From Streptomyces hygroscopicus subsp. hygroscopicus (GTDB taxonomy: Bacteria > Actinomycetota > Actinomycetes > Streptomycetales > Streptomycetaceae), in assembly GCF_001553455.1 (NCBI RefSeq), contig NZ_BBOX01000158.1, forward strand, positions 1-48,363: a DNA stretch of 48,363 bases, written 5' to 3'. Positions 8,284-15,745 of this stretch are shown here, piece by piece. A program made the position numbers and the translations under genes. Within the stretch, counting starts at the first letter, position 1; each line of letters starts with the position of its first letter. The notes under the pieces were generated by a model. The model had not been told where the DNA came from. It ran no database searches and saw only the letters and a list, made by a program, of their open reading frames with translations.

Positions 8284-8736
8284 TCAGGTCTGGGGGCGCA
8301 GGGTCCACACGATCGACATCTCGCCCGTGACCGCGCCGTCCTCCCGGGTGATCGCGATGTTCACCGGGAATTCGGGCCGCTGTCCCGCGTCCAGTTCGGC
8401 GATCACCTCGGCGGCGGGGCGGCCGAGGGTGGCGGTCGCGGTGACGGGTCCCTTGGCGAGCTTCTTGTAGCCGATCTCGGCGCGCACGGCCAGCGGTACG
8501 GCACGGCCGAGCTGATCGGCGAACGCGGCCAGTACGACGGCGCCGCTCGCGGACTCGGCCAGGGTGAACATCGCGCCCGCGTGGGGGCCGCCGACGTGGT
8601 TGTGGAAGTCGGGCTGGTCCGGCAGGCGCAGCACCGCGCGCTCGGGCGACGCCTCGACGAACTCCAGGTTCAGGGTGCGCACCATGGGCACCGTGGCGGC
8701 GAGCATCTCACCGACGGAGGGCAGGGTCTCTGACAT
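8284..8736 (-). CDS. Hotdog-fold thioesterase-like protein (DUF4442/PaaI type)
   Basis: A 150-residue cytoplasmic protein with the hotdog fold motif HNHVGGPHAGAMFTLAESASG (residues about 47-67), in which the long central helix follows an HxxGGxxAG loop, as in PaaI and DUF4442 thioesterases. The likely reaction is hydrolysis of an acyl-CoA thioester of unknown acyl chain. The ATG at 8736 fits the family length; the open frame continues far upstream with low-complexity Ala/Pro-rich sequence that is not part of the gene. The gene is divergent from the Pro/Gln-rich membrane protein at 8832. Confidence 0.82.
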   Translation of the reverse strand: MSETLPSVGEMLAATVPMVRTLNLEFVEASPERAVLRLPDQPDFHNHVGGPHAGAMFTLAESASGAVVLAAFADQLGRAVPLAVRAEIGYKKLAKGPVTATATLGRPAAEVIAELDAGQRPEFPVNIAITREDGAVTGEMSIVWTLRPQT

Positions 8737-8831
8737 GACCCGGAAGTTACCACCCAGTAGGAAGCGGGGGAAGGGGCGGCCGACGGGCCGGACGTAGCAG
8801 CCGTCCCCGGCCCCCTCTATCGTTACTGGCC

Positions 8832-9989
8832 ATGTGGCCAGGACAGCAGCCGCCCGGGGGCGAGCAGAACCATCCGCACGATCAGAACCCTTATCAGCAG
8901 CCGGGGTACCAGCAGCCGGGATACAACCAGTCGAACCCCTATCAGCAGCCGGGGTACCAGCAGCCGAATCCCTATCAGCAGCCACCGCAGCAGCAGCCTG
9001 GGCAGCCCGGCCAGTCGGCGCAGCAGCCCGGTTACGGCCCGCCGCAGGGCGGCCCTCCGCAGGGACCGCCCCAGGGACCGCCACAGGGGCCGCCGCAGCC
9101 GCCCGGCCAGCAGTGGGGCGCTCCGTCCGGCCCGCCCGGCGCACCGCAGCCGCCGCGGGACACCAAGAAGCGGACGAAGACCATCGCCATCGTCGCGGCG
9201 ACCGCGGTGGTCGCGGCGGCCGCCATCACCGGTGCGGTGGTCCTGGGCAAGGACGGCGGCGACGACGGTGACGAGTCGAAGGGGAAGGACAAGACGCCCT
9301 CCGCCTCGGCCTCCGCCCCGGCCTCCGCCGACCCGACCGAGGACCCGGCCGGCGGCGGCGACGCGGACAATCCGCGCGCCGGTGGCGACGCCACCGACGT
9401 CAAGGCGGTCATACCCGGCTGGAAGACCGTGGTCAGCGCCAAGCGGCACAACGCCTTCGACGTCCCCCCGGACTGGACGGTCGAATCGCCGGGGCTGAGC
9501 ACCGGTTTCGAGGACGACAAGGGCAAGCCGCTCGTTGTCATGTCCGCTCCGGCCCGGTACAAGAAGGACTACTGCTCGGTCACGGACAAGGACGGCTACA
9601 CCGACAAGAGCCATGCCGCCGGGGCGGGCTCGAAGGGTGCGCAAGGCGCCAAGAGCGAGGCGTCGGCAGCCAAGATCGAGGCCGAGAACTGGGTCTTCGC
9701 CGCCTTCGACCAGGACCAGACCGGGACCCGGAAGGTCACCGAGGCCAAGAAGTTCACCAGCGACCACGGGCTCAAGGGCTACACCGCGTCGGCCACCGTG
9801 ACGGGGGTGAAGAAGACCAACAAGTGCACCACCGACGGCAAGGCCGTCACCGTGACCTACACGGACACCAACGGGGACTTCGCCACCTGGGTGCTGTACT
9901 CGGTCAAGGGCACCAAGGAAGAGGTTCCGGACTCCACCATCAAGAAGATCATGAGCTCGCTCCGGCCGCTGAAGGCCGAGGGCTTCTGA
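8832..9989 (+). CDS. Single-pass membrane protein with Pro/Gln/Tyr-rich N-terminus
   Basis: A 385-residue protein with three visible parts. A cytoplasmic N-terminus of about 110 residues carries NPYQQPGYQQP and PPQGPPQGPP repeats. A positively charged stop (KKRTK) and one membrane helix follow at about 117-138. A long outside domain of about 245 residues begins with an Asp/Ser/Ala-rich linker and contains two cysteines (in YCSV and NKCTT) that could form a disulfide. This architecture is common in Streptomyces and its function is unknown. The C-terminal folded part (ending IKKIMSSLRPL) looks like a ligand- or protein-binding domain, not an enzyme that I can name. ATG at 8832, weak ribosome site. 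Confidence 0.8.
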   Translation: MWPGQQPPGGEQNHPHDQNPYQQPGYQQPGYNQSNPYQQPGYQQPNPYQQPPQQQPGQPGQSAQQPGYGPPQGGPPQGPPQGPPQGPPQPPGQQWGAPSGPPGAPQPPRDTKKRTKTIAIVAATAVVAAAAITGAVVLGKDGGDDGDESKGKDKTPSASASAPASADPTEDPAGGGDADNPRAGGDATDVKAVIPGWKTVVSAKRHNAFDVPPDWTVESPGLSTGFEDDKGKPLVVMSAPARYKKDYCSVTDKDGYTDKSHAAGAGSKGAQGAKSEASAAKIEAENWVFAAFDQDQTGTRKVTEAKKFTSDHGLKGYTASATVTGVKKTNKCTTDGKAVTVTYTDTNGDFATWVLYSVKGTKEEVPDSTIKKIMSSLRPLKAEGF

Positions 9990-10001
9990 CCCCCTGACCA
10001 C

Positions 10002-10018
10002 CCGGTCACAGCGACCGG
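10002..10018. other. Short inverted repeat between membrane-protein and MFS genes
   Basis: CCGGTC-5nt-GACCGG forms a perfect 6-bp stem 13 nt after the stop at 9989 and 44 nt before the MFS start. It could be a weak terminator or an operator; sequence alone does not decide. Confidence 0.35.
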
Positions 10019-10062
10019 ATTCCGGTTGGACGCCGGGGCACGCCCCCAGGGATAGTCCCGAT

Positions 10063-11451
10063 GTGACGACTCCTCCCGCCCCGCGCCTCCGACCGCGCCG
10101 CCCCGCGTGGGCCGGCCGCAACTACACACTGCTGACCGCCGCCGCCGTGGTGACGGGCCTCGGGAACGCCGGAGCCCTCATCGCGGCGGCGTTCGCCGTC
10201 CTGGAGGCGGGCGGGGACGGCGGCGACGTCGGGCTCGTGGCGGCGGCGCGCACGCTTCCGCTGGTCGTCTTCCTGCTGATCGGCGGCGCGCTGGCGGACC
10301 GGCTGCCCCGGCACCGGGTGATGGTCGCCGCGAACGCCCTCAACTGCGTGTCGCAGAGCGTCTTCGCCGTGCTGGTCCTGTCCGGTGAAGCGCGGCTGTG
10401 GCAGATGGCCGTGCTCTCCGCGCTCGGCGGCACCGGGCAGGCGTTCTTCTCCCCCGCCGCCGAGGGCATGCTGCTCTCCAGCGTCACCGGTGAACAGGCC
10501 ACCCGCGCCTTCGCACTGTTCCGGATGGGGATGAACGGTGCGCAGATCGGCGGTGCCGCGCTCGGCGGCGCGCTGATCGCGCTGGTCGGACCCGGGTGGG
10601 TGCTGGCCGTCGACGCCGCCGCGTTCGCGGTCGCGGGCGCCCTGCGCGCCCTGCTCGACGTCCGAGCCGTCCCACCGCGGGAACCCGGGGGCGGGATGCT
10701 GCGGGATCTGCGCGAAGGCTGGCGCGAATTCGTCGACCGCCCCTGGCTGTGGTCGATCGTCGTCCAGTTCTCCGTCGTCAACGCCGTGGTGGGAGCGGCC
10801 GAGGCGGTGTTCGGCCCGCTGGTCGCCGAGGACCATCTGGGCGGGGCACGGCCGTGGGGGTTCGCGCTCGCGGCGTTCGGCGCGGGGACCATCCTGGGCG
10901 GGCTGCTGATGATGCGCTGGCGGCCGCAGCGGCTGCTGCTCGCGGGCTCCCTGTGCGTCCTGCCGCTCGCCCTGCCGTCGGCCGCGCTCGCCGTTCCGGT
11001 GCCGGTTCCCGCGCTGATCGCGGTGATGTTCCTGGTCGGGGTGACCATCGAGGTGTTCGGGGTGTCCTGGCTGACCGCGCTGCACCAGGAGATCCCCGAG
11101 GACAAGCTGTCGCGGGTCTCGGCGTACGACTGGTTCGGCTCCGTCGCCATGCTGCCGCTCGCCACGGCGCTCGCGGGCCCGGCCGAGCGGGCGTTCGGCC
11201 GGTCGGCCTCGCTGTGGGGCTGTTCGGCGCTGATCCTGGCGCTGACGCTGGCGGTGCTGACGGTCCCGGACGTACGGCGGCTGCGGCGGCGCGGGACCAC
11301 TCCGCTCGCCGGGGACGGACCGGCCGCCGTGGGGGACGGACCGAGCGCCGTGAGGGACGGACCGGGCACCGCCGGGGACGGACCGAGCGCCGCCAAAGAC
11401 GGACCGGACGCCGCCGGGGACGCCGCGCCGGAGCCCGTCAGCCCACGCTGA
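10063..11451 (+). CDS. MFS transporter (enterobactin-exporter/DHA3-like)
   Basis: A 462-residue major facilitator with about 12 membrane helices between residues 25 and 405. It shows the loop motif GGALADRLPRHRVM (about 75-88) and the Gly-rich helix GGTGQAFFSPAAEGML, resembling the EntS/DHA3 drug and siderophore exporter group. The C-terminal 55 residues are hydrophilic repeats of a GDGPxAA type (GDGPAAVGDGPSAVRDGP), encoded by repetitive DNA that continues past the stop as a duplication. The start is a GTG at 10063. It probably exports a hydrophobic small molecule by proton antiport; the substrate is unknown. Its 3' end once overlapped the convergent gene (see the 140-bp duplication). Confidence 0.85.
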   Translation: MTTPPAPRLRPRRPAWAGRNYTLLTAAAVVTGLGNAGALIAAAFAVLEAGGDGGDVGLVAAARTLPLVVFLLIGGALADRLPRHRVMVAANALNCVSQSVFAVLVLSGEARLWQMAVLSALGGTGQAFFSPAAEGMLLSSVTGEQATRAFALFRMGMNGAQIGGAALGGALIALVGPGWVLAVDAAAFAVAGALRALLDVRAVPPREPGGGMLRDLREGWREFVDRPWLWSIVVQFSVVNAVVGAAEAVFGPLVAEDHLGGARPWGFALAAFGAGTILGGLLMMRWRPQRLLLAGSLCVLPLALPSAALAVPVPVPALIAVMFLVGVTIEVFGVSWLTALHQEIPEDKLSRVSAYDWFGSVAMLPLATALAGPAERAFGRSASLWGCSALILALTLAVLTVPDVRRLRRRGTTPLAGDGPAAVGDGPSAVRDGPGTAGDGPSAAKDGPDAAGDAAPEPVSPR

Positions 11452-11603
11452 ACGCCCCGCTCGCCGCCACCAAGGACCGACCGCGCACCACCGAGAACGG
11501 ATCGGACCCCGCCGAGGACGGGCCGGGCGCCACCAAAGACGGACCGGGCGCCACTGGGGACGCCGCACCGGAGCCCGTCAGCCCACGCTGAACGCCCCGC
11601 TCG
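11416..11603. repeat. 140-bp tandem duplication copying overlapping convergent gene ends
   Basis: The segment beginning GGGGACGCCGC at 11416-11463 recurs at 11556-11603 with one mismatch, offset exactly 140 bp, and the intervening sequence is also built of GACGGACCGGGCGCC-like repeats. Copy 1 contains the stop of the plus-strand MFS gene; copy 2 contains the stop of the minus-strand spermidine synthase-like gene. Each copy carries both stop codons. Confidence 0.85.
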
Positions 11604-12447
11604 GCGGCTCGGGCGACGGCGTGGCCTCCTCGTCCCGTACCGGCGTCGCCCCGCCCGTGAAGCGCTCCAGGGCCTCCCCGTGCTCGACCCTGGCCGGGAA
11701 GGCGTCGGCCGCGGTGCGGCGGGCCAGCGCCGCAACCGGCAGTTCGGACTGGGAGGCCACCAGCACGGCGTTGCCGAACCGGCGACCGCGCAGCACGGAC
11801 GGCTCCGCGATCAGTGCGAGGTGGGCGAACACCGTTCGGTAGGTGGCGAGTTGGGAACGGAGGAAGGCGAACGGCGCCCCGTCGGCCAGGTTCGCGGTGT
11901 ACCGCCCGCCCGGCCGCAGCGCACGGGCCGCGGCGCGGGCGTACTCGACGGAGGTCAGCTGCGCGGGCACCCGCGAGCCGCCGAAGACATCGGCCACGAT
12001 GACGTCGGCGGACCCCTCGGGCACCGCCTCCAGCGCCCTCCGGGCGTCCTCCGGCCGCACGGTCACGCCCGTCCCGGACGGCAGCGGGAGGTACTCCGCG
12101 ACCAGTTCGAGCAGCCCCCGGTCGGCCTCGATCACCATCTGGTGCGAACCGGGGCGGGTGGCGACCAGATAGCGGGGCAGCGTCAGCGCCCCGCCGCCCA
12201 GGTGCAGCACGTCGAGCGGGACGCCGGGATCGGCGGTCAGGTCCAGGACGTGGGCGATCCGTCGCGCGTACTCGAATTCGAGATGGGCCGGATCGTCCAG
12301 GTCGACGTACGACTGCGGGGCGCCGTCCACCGTGAGCAGCCAGGCGCGCGAACGGTCCAGGTCCGGCATCAGCTTGGCGGTGCCGCCGTCCACGGCCCGG
12401 GTGACGGGTATCGGCTCGTTCCGGGTGACGGGTATCGGCTCGTTCAC
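11578..12447 (-). CDS. Spermidine synthase-like SAM-binding protein
   Basis: A 289-residue protein of the spermine/spermidine synthase superfamily. It shows the nucleotide-binding glycine loop LDVLHLGGGALTLPRYL (residues about 77-93), an acidic residue at the end of the next strand (VIEADRGLLELV), and VIVADVFGG, where true synthases carry the DxxDP-like polyamine loop. The polyamine-binding residues are not clearly kept, so it may be a methyltransferase-like or orphan homologue. The N-terminus carries an exact duplication of NEPIPVTR (a 24-bp tandem repeat at about 12396-12443). The stop lies inside the second copy of the 140-bp duplication. Confidence 0.75.
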   Translation of the reverse strand: MNEPIPVTRNEPIPVTRAVDGGTAKLMPDLDRSRAWLLTVDGAPQSYVDLDDPAHLEFEYARRIAHVLDLTADPGVPLDVLHLGGGALTLPRYLVATRPGSHQMVIEADRGLLELVAEYLPLPSGTGVTVRPEDARRALEAVPEGSADVIVADVFGGSRVPAQLTSVEYARAAARALRPGGRYTANLADGAPFAFLRSQLATYRTVFAHLALIAEPSVLRGRRFGNAVLVASQSELPVAALARRTAADAFPARVEHGEALERFTGGATPVRDEEATPSPEPPSGAFSVG

Positions 12448-12471
12448 CCTCTCATTGTGCCGTCACGGGGC

Positions 12472-12512
12472 GGCGGCCCCCGCCCGCCCGGCTGGGGACG
12501 GGCGGGGCCGCT
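12472..12512 (-). terminator. Hairpin terminator of the EF-Tu gene
   Basis: Directly after the EF-Tu stop (12518), a 9-bp perfect GC stem (CCCCGCCCG 12478-12486 with CGGGCGGGG 12499-12507) extends to about 13 bp with one bulged C. There is no clear U-tract, as usual in Streptomyces. Confidence 0.6.
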
Positions 12513-12517
12513 CCTGG

Positions 12518-13699
12518 TCAGGGCCGGTCGAGAACGGTGGTCACCGTGCCCGCGCCCACCGTGCGGCCACCCTCGCGGATGGCGAAGCCGAGGCCCGGCT
12601 CCAGCGGTACGGCACGGCCCAGCTCGACGGTCATGGTGACGGTGTCACCGGGGCTCGCCACCGCAGCGGCCCCGAGGTCCACCGCGCCGACCACATCGGC
12701 CGTGCGCAGATAGAACTGCGGGCGGTAGCCGGTGGCCACCGACGTCCGCCGGCCGCCCTCGGCCGCCGACAGGACGTACACCCGCGCGGTGAAGCGGCGC
12801 CGCGGTACGACGCTGCCGGGCGCGGCCACCACATGGCCGCGGCGCACCGCGTCCCGCGCCACCCCGCGCAGCAGCAGCGCGACATTGTCGCCCGCCTCGG
12901 CCACCTCCATGGACTTGCCGAAGGTCTCCACCCCGGTGACCACCGTGGCCACATCCGCGCCGGGCACCTCGACCCGGTCGCCGACCCGTACCGTGCCGCG
13001 CTCGATGGCACCGGTGACCACCGTGCCGCGTCCGGTGATGGTCAGCACGTTCTCCACCGGCAGCAGGAACGGCGCCTGGGTGTGGCGTACGGGCGTCGGC
13101 ACATAGATGTCCACGGCGTCCAGCAGCGCCTCGATCGCCCCGGTCCAGCGCGGGTCGCCGTCCAGCGCCCGCAGTCCGGAGACCCGTACGACGGGTGTGG
13201 TTTCGCCGGGGTAGCCGTGCGCGGAGAGCAGCTCGCGCACCTCCAGCTCGACCAGGTCGGTGAGCTCGGGGTCGCCCGCGTCGGCCTTGTTGAGAGCCAC
13301 CACGATGTGGTCGACCCCCACCTGACGGGCCAGCAGCACGTGCTCGGCGGTCTGCGGCATCACGCCGTCGAGCGCGGAGACGACCAGGATCGCGCCGTCG
13401 AGCTGGGCGGCGCCGGTCACCATGTTCTTGATGAAGTCGGCGTGGCCGGGCATGTCGACGTGCGCGTAGTGGCGGGTGTCGGTCTCGTACTCGACGTGCG
13501 CGATGTTGATGGTGATGCCGCGTGCGGCTTCCTCCGGCGCCCGGTCGATGCGGTCGAACGGCACGTAGTCGCCGCCGGTGCCGCGTTCGCTCACCACCTT
13601 GGTGATGGCGGCGGTCAAGGTGGTCTTGCCGTGGTCGACATGGCCCATGGTGCCGATGTTCAGATGCGGCTTGGTGCGCACGTACCTCTGCTTGGACAT
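12518..13699 (-). CDS. tuf: Divergent elongation factor Tu (tuf3-type paralogue)
   Basis: A 393-residue EF-Tu that carries aminoacyl-tRNA to the ribosome as a GTP complex. All G motifs are intact: GHVDHGKT (19-26), switch I RGITIN (60-65), DMPGH (82-86) and NKAD (137-140); domains 2 and 3 follow, ending in GGRTVGAG. It differs from housekeeping EF-Tu: Met replaces the Cys of DCPGH, Ile replaces Thr after GITIN, and His161 sits where E. coli has Tyr160. It stands alone, not next to fusA/rpsL as the main tuf does, matching the minor tuf3-type copies known in Streptomyces, which are reported to be stress or ppGpp linked. The start ATG follows AGGAGAG. A possible leader ORF and hairpin precede it. 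Confidence 0.93.
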   Translation of the reverse strand: MSKQRYVRTKPHLNIGTMGHVDHGKTTLTAAITKVVSERGTGGDYVPFDRIDRAPEEAARGITINIAHVEYETDTRHYAHVDMPGHADFIKNMVTGAAQLDGAILVVSALDGVMPQTAEHVLLARQVGVDHIVVALNKADAGDPELTDLVELEVRELLSAHGYPGETTPVVRVSGLRALDGDPRWTGAIEALLDAVDIYVPTPVRHTQAPFLLPVENVLTITGRGTVVTGAIERGTVRVGDRVEVPGADVATVVTGVETFGKSMEVAEAGDNVALLLRGVARDAVRRGHVVAAPGSVVPRRRFTARVYVLSAAEGGRRTSVATGYRPQFYLRTADVVGAVDLGAAAVASPGDTVTMTVELGRAVPLEPGLGFAIREGGRTVGAGTVTTVLDRP

Positions 13700-13754
13700 G
13701 CGGCGGTCTCTCCTCGTCAGCGGCGGTGGGAGTGCGGACCCCAAGTGCCTGGCC

Positions 13755-13798
13755 GACCCTCCCCCTGGGGGATCCGTCGGAGTTGTCCGAGGAGGGTC
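13755..13798 (-). promoter_or_regulatory. Candidate leader hairpin before the EF-Tu gene
   Basis: An 8-bp perfect stem (GACCCTCC 13755-13762 with GGAGGGTC 13791-13798) encloses an inner stem, TCGGA-GTTG-TCCGA (13777-13790), directly abutting the outer arm. On the minus strand it starts within the stop codon of the short ORF 13797-13952 and ends about 55 nt before the EF-Tu start, a position that would suit attenuation or translation-coupled control. Confidence 0.4.
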
Positions 13799-13952
13799 AG
13801 CTTCGGGCGCCGTCGAGGCAGGCGGCGGGAACGGCGGCGGCGGGCGGATCCGTGGTGAGGGCGGCGACCGCGGCCGGAGCGAGGGAGAGGACGGCAGCCT
13901 TCCGCGCGTCCGCGACAGCGGACGTCGGCGTGAGGAAGGCGAGCCGGAACAT
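13797..13952 (-). CDS. Possible 51-residue leader ORF upstream of EF-Tu
   Basis: A short frame beginning [18 protein letters not shown] and ending in an Ala/Pro-rich tail precedes the EF-Tu gene by 97 bp on the same strand. About 90% of its third codon positions are G or C, as in true genes here, and its first 30 residues are not simple repeats, unlike the surrounding DNA. No strong ribosome site precedes the ATG (GAAGATC is the best). I do not recognise the peptide. It may be a leader peptide, a small protein or chance; the frame continues upstream without a start in good context. Confidence 0.35.
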   Translation of the reverse strand: MFRLAFLTPTSAVADARKAAVLSLAPAAVAALTTDPPAAAVPAACLDGARS

Positions 13953-14048
13953 GCTGTGATCTTCGCGCACCGTACGGTCCGCGTCGAATGGTTTTCGCTG
14001 CGTGCGGGGTCGGTGGGGCCGTTGGTCCGGGGGCGAATCCGTGGTGCT

Positions 14049-14471
14049 GGCGGGGCGGCTGGCCAGGGCGCCGAACCGCTCGCTCCGGACGTCCGGCACG
14101 GGACCAGCCAACCCGATACCCGACCGTCCGACGACCGCATATCGACGGCCTCTTGGCGGGGCGGCTGGCCAGGGCGCCAGCCCTCTCGCTGCGGACGACC
14201 GGCACGGGACCGGCCAACCGGATCCCCGCAGTCCGACGACCGCATGCCGACGGCCTCTTGGCGGGGCGGCTGGCCGGGGCGCCGACCCGCTCACTCCGGA
14301 CGTTCGGCACGGGACCAGCCGACCGGTTACCCGACGGTCCGACGACCGTATGGCGGCAGTCTCTTGGCAGGATGGCTGGCCGGGGCGCCGACCCGCTCAC
14401 TCCGGACGTCCGGCACGGAACCAGCCGACCGGTTACCCGACGGTCCGACGACCGTATGTCGACGGTCTGCC
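14049..14471. repeat. Four tandem copies of a 105-106-bp unit
   Basis: Units start at 14049, 14155, 14260 and 14366 (GGCGGGGCGGCTGGCC-like), each carrying CTCNCTCCGGACGTCCGGCACGG-like and CGGTCCGACGACCG words; the last is an inverted repeat (CGGTC-4nt-GACCG). The later two copies are the most alike. The period is not a multiple of three, so frames shift and the block cannot be an ordinary coding repeat. It fills most of the 837-bp space between the EF-Tu gene and the divergent TVP38 gene. Confidence 0.85.
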
Positions 14472-14536
14472 GACAATCGCAAGACAACCCGGCGACATCG
14501 CGGCGTCCGCCCGGCCCGGTCGGTTACGCTCCACCG

Positions 14537-15286
14537 ATGCTCGATGTCGCCGCTCCGCCCGCGAAACCGGCCGCGCGCCGCGCCCGCGCGGTGCTGCTCT
14601 CGCCGTGGTCGCGGCTGGCCCTGCTCGCCGCGCTCCTGACCGGCTCCGCGGTCGCGGTCTGGCTGTGGCAGCCGCAGCGGCTGCTGACCCACGGCTGGCC
14701 GCCGCAACTGTCGGGCGCGACGGCCGTGGTGCTGTTCACGGCCGCGTACGGGGTGGGCACCGCCGCGCTGGTCCCCCGGCCGCTGCTGAATCTGGCGGCC
14801 GGCGCGCTCTTCGGCGTCCAGACCGGGCTGGCCACGGCCGTCGGCGGCACGGTGATCGGCGCCGGGATCGCCTTCGGGCTGGGCCGACTGCTCGGGCAGG
14901 ACGCGCTGCGTCCGCTGCTGCGGGGCCGCTGGCTGACGGCTGCGGACCGGCAGCTGAGCCACCACGGGTTCCGGTCCATGCTGGCGATCCGGCTGTTCCC
15001 CGGCGTGCCGTTCGCCGCCGCCAACTACTGCGCGGCCGTCTCACGGATGGGCTGGCCCTCGTTCCTGCTGGCCACCGGGCTGGGCAGTGTGCCGAACACC
15101 GCCGCGTACGTGGTCGCGGGCAGCCACGCCACCACCCCCACCTCGCCCGTCTTCCTCCTCGCACTGGCCTTCATCGCGGTGCCCGCCGTCGCCGGGGCGC
15201 TGGTGGCCTGGCGCAAACGCGGCCGTATGCGGACCGCGCGCCTCGGGGAGGACGCGGCCGGGGACGGGACGCCGCCGCGGGCCTGA
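14537..15286 (+). CDS. TVP38/TMEM64-family membrane protein
   Basis: A 249-residue polytopic protein of the VTT/DedA superfamily. After an Arg/Ala-rich N-terminus, a first helix spans about residues 26-45. The VTT core lies at about 60-215 with RPLLNLAAGALFGVQTGLA, the GAGIAFGLGRLLGQ re-entrant region and FRSMLAIRLFPGVPFAAANYCAAVSRM, the diagnostic RLxPxxPFxxxNY motif. Homologues are implicated in lipid scrambling or undecaprenyl-phosphate recycling. The ATG at 14537 opens in high-GC3 sequence right after the tandem repeats; no strong Shine-Dalgarno is visible. Its promoter must lie in or beside the 106-bp repeat block, since the EF-Tu gene diverges on the other side. Confidence 0.88.
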   Translation: MLDVAAPPAKPAARRARAVLLSPWSRLALLAALLTGSAVAVWLWQPQRLLTHGWPPQLSGATAVVLFTAAYGVGTAALVPRPLLNLAAGALFGVQTGLATAVGGTVIGAGIAFGLGRLLGQDALRPLLRGRWLTAADRQLSHHGFRSMLAIRLFPGVPFAAANYCAAVSRMGWPSFLLATGLGSVPNTAAYVVAGSHATTPTSPVFLLALAFIAVPAVAGALVAWRKRGRMRTARLGEDAAGDGTPPRA

Positions 15287-15399
15287 CGGCCAGCGCGCAC
15301 GGCGGGCGACCGGCGGCGGGCACCCGCGACGGTCGGCCTCCGGCGACGGTCCCCGAGACGCTCGGCCCGCGACGGCGGTCCCGAAGCGGCCGACCGGTC

Positions 15400-15745
15400 A
15401 GCCCCTGGCAGGGCAATACCAGACGGTCAGCCCCCCGGCCCCGCCCAGCCCCGACTAGTCAGCCCCGCCCCGCCCAGCGCCGACCAACCAACGCCCGGCG
15501 AGGCAACCCCGGCCACGGTCAGCCCCCGGCCGCCGCCCAGCGCCAACCAACCAGCCACAGCCCCTCAACACCGACCAACCAGCCACAGCCCGCCAGCCCC
15601 CGGCCCCCCGCCCCCGGCCCCCAGCGCCAACCTTTCAGCACGCCCCGCCAGCGCCGACCCGCCAGCGCCCACCCTTCAGCACACCCCGCCGCCGCCGACC
15701 CGCCAGCCCCCGCCCCCAGCGCCCACCCTTCAGTCCCCTGACCAC
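15400..15745. repeat. C-rich mosaic repeat tract in a 459-bp gene-free stretch
   Basis: Between the convergent TVP38 stop (15286) and MFS stop (15746) the plus strand is almost free of G and built of CAGCGCCAACC, GACCCGCCAGC and CCCTTCAGCAC words. Three degenerate copies of a roughly 33-bp unit occur at the right end. The minus strand holds G-runs able to form a G-quadruplex just after the MFS stop (15705-15728). No gene is supported. Confidence 0.75.

Noticed and set aside
8737..9144. N-terminal extension of the thioesterase gene
   Set aside because: The extra 136 residues are Ala/Pro/Arg-rich antisense of the Pro/Gln-rich membrane protein; the family N-terminus begins at the ATG 8736.
14049..14471. 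Coding tandem-repeat protein in frames spanning 13988-15286
   Set aside because: The 105-106-bp period changes the frame between copies, so copies would encode unrelated peptides; the real TVP38 start is at 14537.
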